Source: GCA-003244245 sp036378735 (GTDB lineage: Bacteria > Actinomycetota > Actinomycetes > Mycobacteriales > Pseudonocardiaceae). Taken from it: DNA of 35,640 bases. The notes beneath the pieces are model-generated. The model had not been told where the DNA came from. It was given only the letters and a program-made list of their open reading frames with translations, and ran no database searches. This document shows, piece after piece, positions 33,541-35,640 of the stretch (position 1 is the first letter of the stretch; every line of letters starts with the position of its first letter). The stretch spans positions 1-35,640 of the forward strand of contig DASUVX010000154.1 of the NCBI GenBank assembly GCA_036378735.1. Reading direction: 5' to 3'. The position numbers and the translations under genes were made by a program.

Positions 33541-35175
33541 GTGTTGCTCGTGCCCGCGGAGCAGTTGATTGTCGAGGACCTGGCAGATATATCGCCAGGT
33601 CCCGAGTTGGCGCGTGCACTCGCCGGTCTGGAGCTGTCCAGCTTATCGGGTTATGACTGTGTGGAGGTGCTCAAGGCGCAATTCCGGCAGGTCAATCACG
33701 AGCGGGCGCGGTTGATGGCCGCCATGGTTGAGGTTGGGTTGTGCGGTGTCGGCCCGGCCGGCGAATCGCCCCGTATGGCGGTGCCTGACGAATTCTCGGC
33801 CGATGAGATTCGCGCTGCTCTCATGCTCACCCGGCGTGCCGCTGATGCTCAGTTCTGGCTGGCGTATGACCTGGTGTCGCGGCTGCCCGCGGTCCATGCC
33901 GCGATGGCTGCCGGGGTGCTGGACGAGCCCCGCGCTCGGGTGTTCTCGGACTGGACCACTCAGCTGTACCCGGAGCAGGCGCGTGCGCTGTGCGACGAGC
34001 TGCTGTCTCGCGCGGCAACGCTGACCACGGGTCAGCTCATCGAGCAGATCAAAAAGTTGGCCATCGCCATCGATCCGGACTGGGCGCAGCGTCGCTACGA
34101 ACAGGCTCTGGCCGAGCGCAAGGTGGCCGGCCACCGCAATCCGGACGGGTCGGCGAACCTATCCGGCTACAGCCTGCCTGTCGACCGGGTCGCCGCCGCC
34201 GCCTGCGGGCGCATCGACGCGCTGGCCAAGGCCGCAAAACGCGCCGGCGATGGCCGACCGATCGACCATATTCGTGCCGAGCTTTTCCTCGGCATGACCG
34301 ATGGCAGCTACGCCGGGTTGGACGATGCAGCCATCCTCGAGCACCTGCGCCACGCTGAGGGGGACAGGGACGTACCTGATTGCGATAGCAGCGGACCTGA
34401 CGAGGCCGAAGGCAGCGACACCGAAGGCAGCGACACCGAAGGCGGCGACCTACAGTCCGGCGCGGTTGGTGGCCGGACGCAGCGCGGGCCAATAGGTGCT
34501 GGAATGGAGCTGCGCGTGCGGCTGTCCACGCTGCTCGGACGTGACGAGTATCCCGCCGAGCTGGCCGGCTGGGGTCCGGTGCACGCTGCGCTGGCCCGGG
34601 AGCTCGCCACCACGCTGGGCGGTGCGCAATGGCGCTTTGCGATCACCGACGAACAAGGCCATCTCAGCCAGTGCGGGATCACAGCCGCCCGGCCCACCGG
34701 CGCACCCGGTCGCATGGCGGCCTGCCGCGCGATCGTGGAACTTCAGGTCTCGGCGTCCTTGTTGGTCGCTCTTGAGGAGCAGACGAACGAGTTGGGCGCT
34801 TGGACTGGTGTGGTGACCGACCTGATCCGGCAGTGGGAAACATCCAACATCAGCGTCGCGAGCTACACCAGCGACATCCACCGGCGTACCCCTGACCTTC
34901 CGTTGCGCCGCTACCTGGTGGTCCGCGACCGGTCCTGCACCATGATCGGCTGTCGCGCCCCCGCCAGGACCGCAGACGCCGACCACACCCGCGACTACGG
35001 GCACGGCGGGCCTACCACCGATGACAACCTGGGTGCTCTTTGCTGTGTACTATCCCACACGTGCGAGCGATCATCTACACGCGGCAGTCCCTCGACCGCA
35101 ACGGCGACGGCCTGGCTGTGGCTCGGCAGGAGACGGACTGTCGCAAGCTGTGCGACCAGCGCAATTGGACAGTGA
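33541..35175 (+). CDS. DUF222/HNH endonuclease domain protein, 3' end replaced by an integrated element
   Basis: This is a member of the large actinobacterial DUF222-HNH family, often repeated in genomes of this group. The start is uncertain: GTG 33541, or GTG 33550, which lies 7 nt after TAGCGT. Residues of about 1-430 are the DUF222 helical region, with an acidic spacer of EGSDT repeats (34408-34450). The HNH domain begins RRYLVVRDRSCTMIGCRAPARTADADH and continues GGPTTDDNLGALC. The family then has a Cys/His-His-Lys segment, but here the frame enters unrelated sequence and stops at 35175 after about 40 non-homologous residues. These overlap the integrase gene. The last catalytic His is missing, so nuclease activity is probably lost. 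Confidence 0.82.
   Translation: MLLVPAEQLIVEDLADISPGPELARALAGLELSSLSGYDCVEVLKAQFRQVNHERARLMAAMVEVGLCGVGPAGESPRMAVPDEFSADEIRAALMLTRRAADAQFWLAYDLVSRLPAVHAAMAAGVLDEPRARVFSDWTTQLYPEQARALCDELLSRAATLTTGQLIEQIKKLAIAIDPDWAQRRYEQALAERKVAGHRNPDGSANLSGYSLPVDRVAAAACGRIDALAKAAKRAGDGRPIDHIRAELFLGMTDGSYAGLDDAAILEHLRHAEGDRDVPDCDSSGPDEAEGSDTEGSDTEGGDLQSGAVGGRTQRGPIGAGMELRVRLSTLLGRDEYPAELAGWGPVHAALARELATTLGGAQWRFAITDEQGHLSQCGITAARPTGAPGRMAACRAIVELQVSASLLVALEEQTNELGAWTGVVTDLIRQWETSNISVASYTSDIHRRTPDLPLRRYLVVRDRSCTMIGCRAPARTADADHTRDYGHGGPTTDDNLGALCCVLSHTCERSSTRGSPSTATATAWLWLGRRRTVASCATSAIGQ
34408..34450 (+). repeat. 15-bp in-frame tandem repeat within the DUF222 gene
   Basis: GAAGGCAGCGACACC is present twice in full (34408-34422, 34423-34437). 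A third partial copy, GAAGGCGGCGACC, follows. It encodes an acidic EGSDT linker and could vary in copy number by slippage. Confidence 0.8.
35035..35060. other. Junction of host DUF222/HNH gene with integrated element (attachment-site region)
   Basis: Homology to the HNH family stops at about 35042, just after the codons for LGALC. The integrase begins at 35061. The serine recombinase crossover must lie in or near GCTCTTTGCTG. The far end of the element, which should carry the missing HNH codons, is outside the window. Confidence 0.6.
35048..35053 (+). promoter_or_regulatory. Putative leaderless -10 element of the integrase
   Basis: TACTAT fits TANNNT and lies 7 nt before the integrase GTG. 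GTGT and ACAC flank it symmetrically (35045-35048 and 35057-35060). If real, the promoter belongs to the attachment-site arm of the element, so it would also be present in the circular form. Confidence 0.45.
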
Positions 35176-35640
35176 CCGAGACCGTCATCGACAACGACGT
35201 CAGCGCCTCGAATGGCAAGCCCCGGCCCGGGTTCACCCGGGTGTTACGCATGATCGATGAGAAGTCCGTCGACGTGGTAGTGGTGTGGGCTGTGGACCGG
35301 CTGGTGCGCAAGCTCGCTGACCTGGAAGACGTGATCGAGCGTTGCGAGCACGCCGAGGTGAAGCTGGCCACCGTGAGTGGTGATATTGACTTGAGCACCG
35401 ACGCGGGCCGCTTGGTCGGTCGGATCCTGGCCTCGGTGGCCCGGGGTGAGATGGAGCGTAAGGCCGCTCGGCAGCGGCGCGCGTATCTGCAGCGGGCCGA
35501 AGCCGGGAGGCTGAACCCGTGGACGCGCCGGCCGTTCGGTTACCAGAAAGACAAGATGATCCCGGTTCCGGCGGAAGCCCGCGCGGTTGCCGACGCCTGC
35601 GAGCAGTTGCTCGCGGGTGGCACGCTTCGGGGTATCGCGG
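35061..35640 (+). CDS. Large serine recombinase (integrase), N-terminal part
   Basis: This is a serine integrase of a prophage or integrative element, open at the window end after 193 codons. The start is GTG 35061. The catalytic N-terminal resolvase domain opens RAIIYTRQSLDRNGDGLAVA, with the nucleophilic Ser in YTRQS at about residue 9. VVWAVDRLVRKLADLEDVIE (about 74-93) carries the DR-x-x-R motif, and ILASVARGEMERKAARQRRA (about 123-142) leads into the long alpha-E helix. The recombinase zinc-ribbon region would follow with RRPFGYQ. Family members reach 450-600 residues. Placement directly at the attachment junction is typical. It has cut the DUF222/HNH gene. Confidence 0.93.
   Translation, partial: MRAIIYTRQSLDRNGDGLAVARQETDCRKLCDQRNWTVTETVIDNDVSASNGKPRPGFTRVLRMIDEKSVDVVVVWAVDRLVRKLADLEDVIERCEHAEVKLATVSGDIDLSTDAGRLVGRILASVARGEMERKAARQRRAYLQRAEAGRLNPWTRRPFGYQKDKMIPVPAEARAVADACEQLLAGGTLRGIA

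Overview
This window looks like chromosome from a high-GC actinobacterium, most likely of the Pseudonocardiales/Mycobacteriales branch. The evidence is gene content and order. The series leuC-leuD / mutT1-ppk / cofC / plsC-gpsA / ddlA / DUF3515 / thiL-ung / rpmB / DAK protein-recG / pyc / rsmD-coaD / sepIVA-like / DUF177-rpmF-rnc-mutM / acyP / smc is the order I recall from mycobacteria and pseudonocardiae. A CofC homologue implies coenzyme F420 synthesis. I do not assign a genus.

Layout. Positions 1-1123 hold the end of leuC and all of leuD (leucine synthesis), separated by a 66-bp palindromic repeat. Positions 1102-4916 (minus strand) hold cofC, ppk and mutT1 (F420 and polyphosphate metabolism, nucleotide sanitation). 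Positions 5101-6836 hold the phospholipid pair plsC-gpsA. Positions 6957-8070 hold a sulfur cassette: a cysteine-containing leader peptide, a structured 5' region, a cysteine dioxygenase and a rhodanese. A second copy of the 66-bp palindrome follows, then ddlA and an orphan DUF742 gene. Positions 10053-12634 hold DUF3515 and a lone Lrp ligand-binding domain (minus strand), then thiL and ung. Next come rpmB (minus), a DAK/FakA-like protein, recG, a two-helix membrane protein (minus) and pyruvate carboxylase. Positions 21372-28348 hold rsmD-coaD, a SepIVA-like coiled coil, DUF177-rpmF-rnc-mutM, acyP and a fused aminodeoxychorismate synthase that overlaps the start of smc.

Beyond smc (31941) the conserved order breaks off. 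I would expect ftsY there. Instead there is a degenerate second copy of the smc 3' end, a condensation-domain-like protein, a DUF222/HNH gene cut off inside its HNH motif, and the start of a large serine integrase that runs off the window. This is the left edge of an integrated element.

The most interesting signals lie between and at the ends of genes. They are: a pair of 66-bp palindromes whose differences are compensatory; a cysteine leader peptide with a bipartite 16-bp attenuator-like stem ahead of cysteine dioxygenase; another palindrome that has become the C-terminus of CofC; a duplicated smc tail; and an HNH gene interrupted by an integrase that appears to start without a 5' UTR. No CRISPR array, tRNA or rRNA gene was seen.
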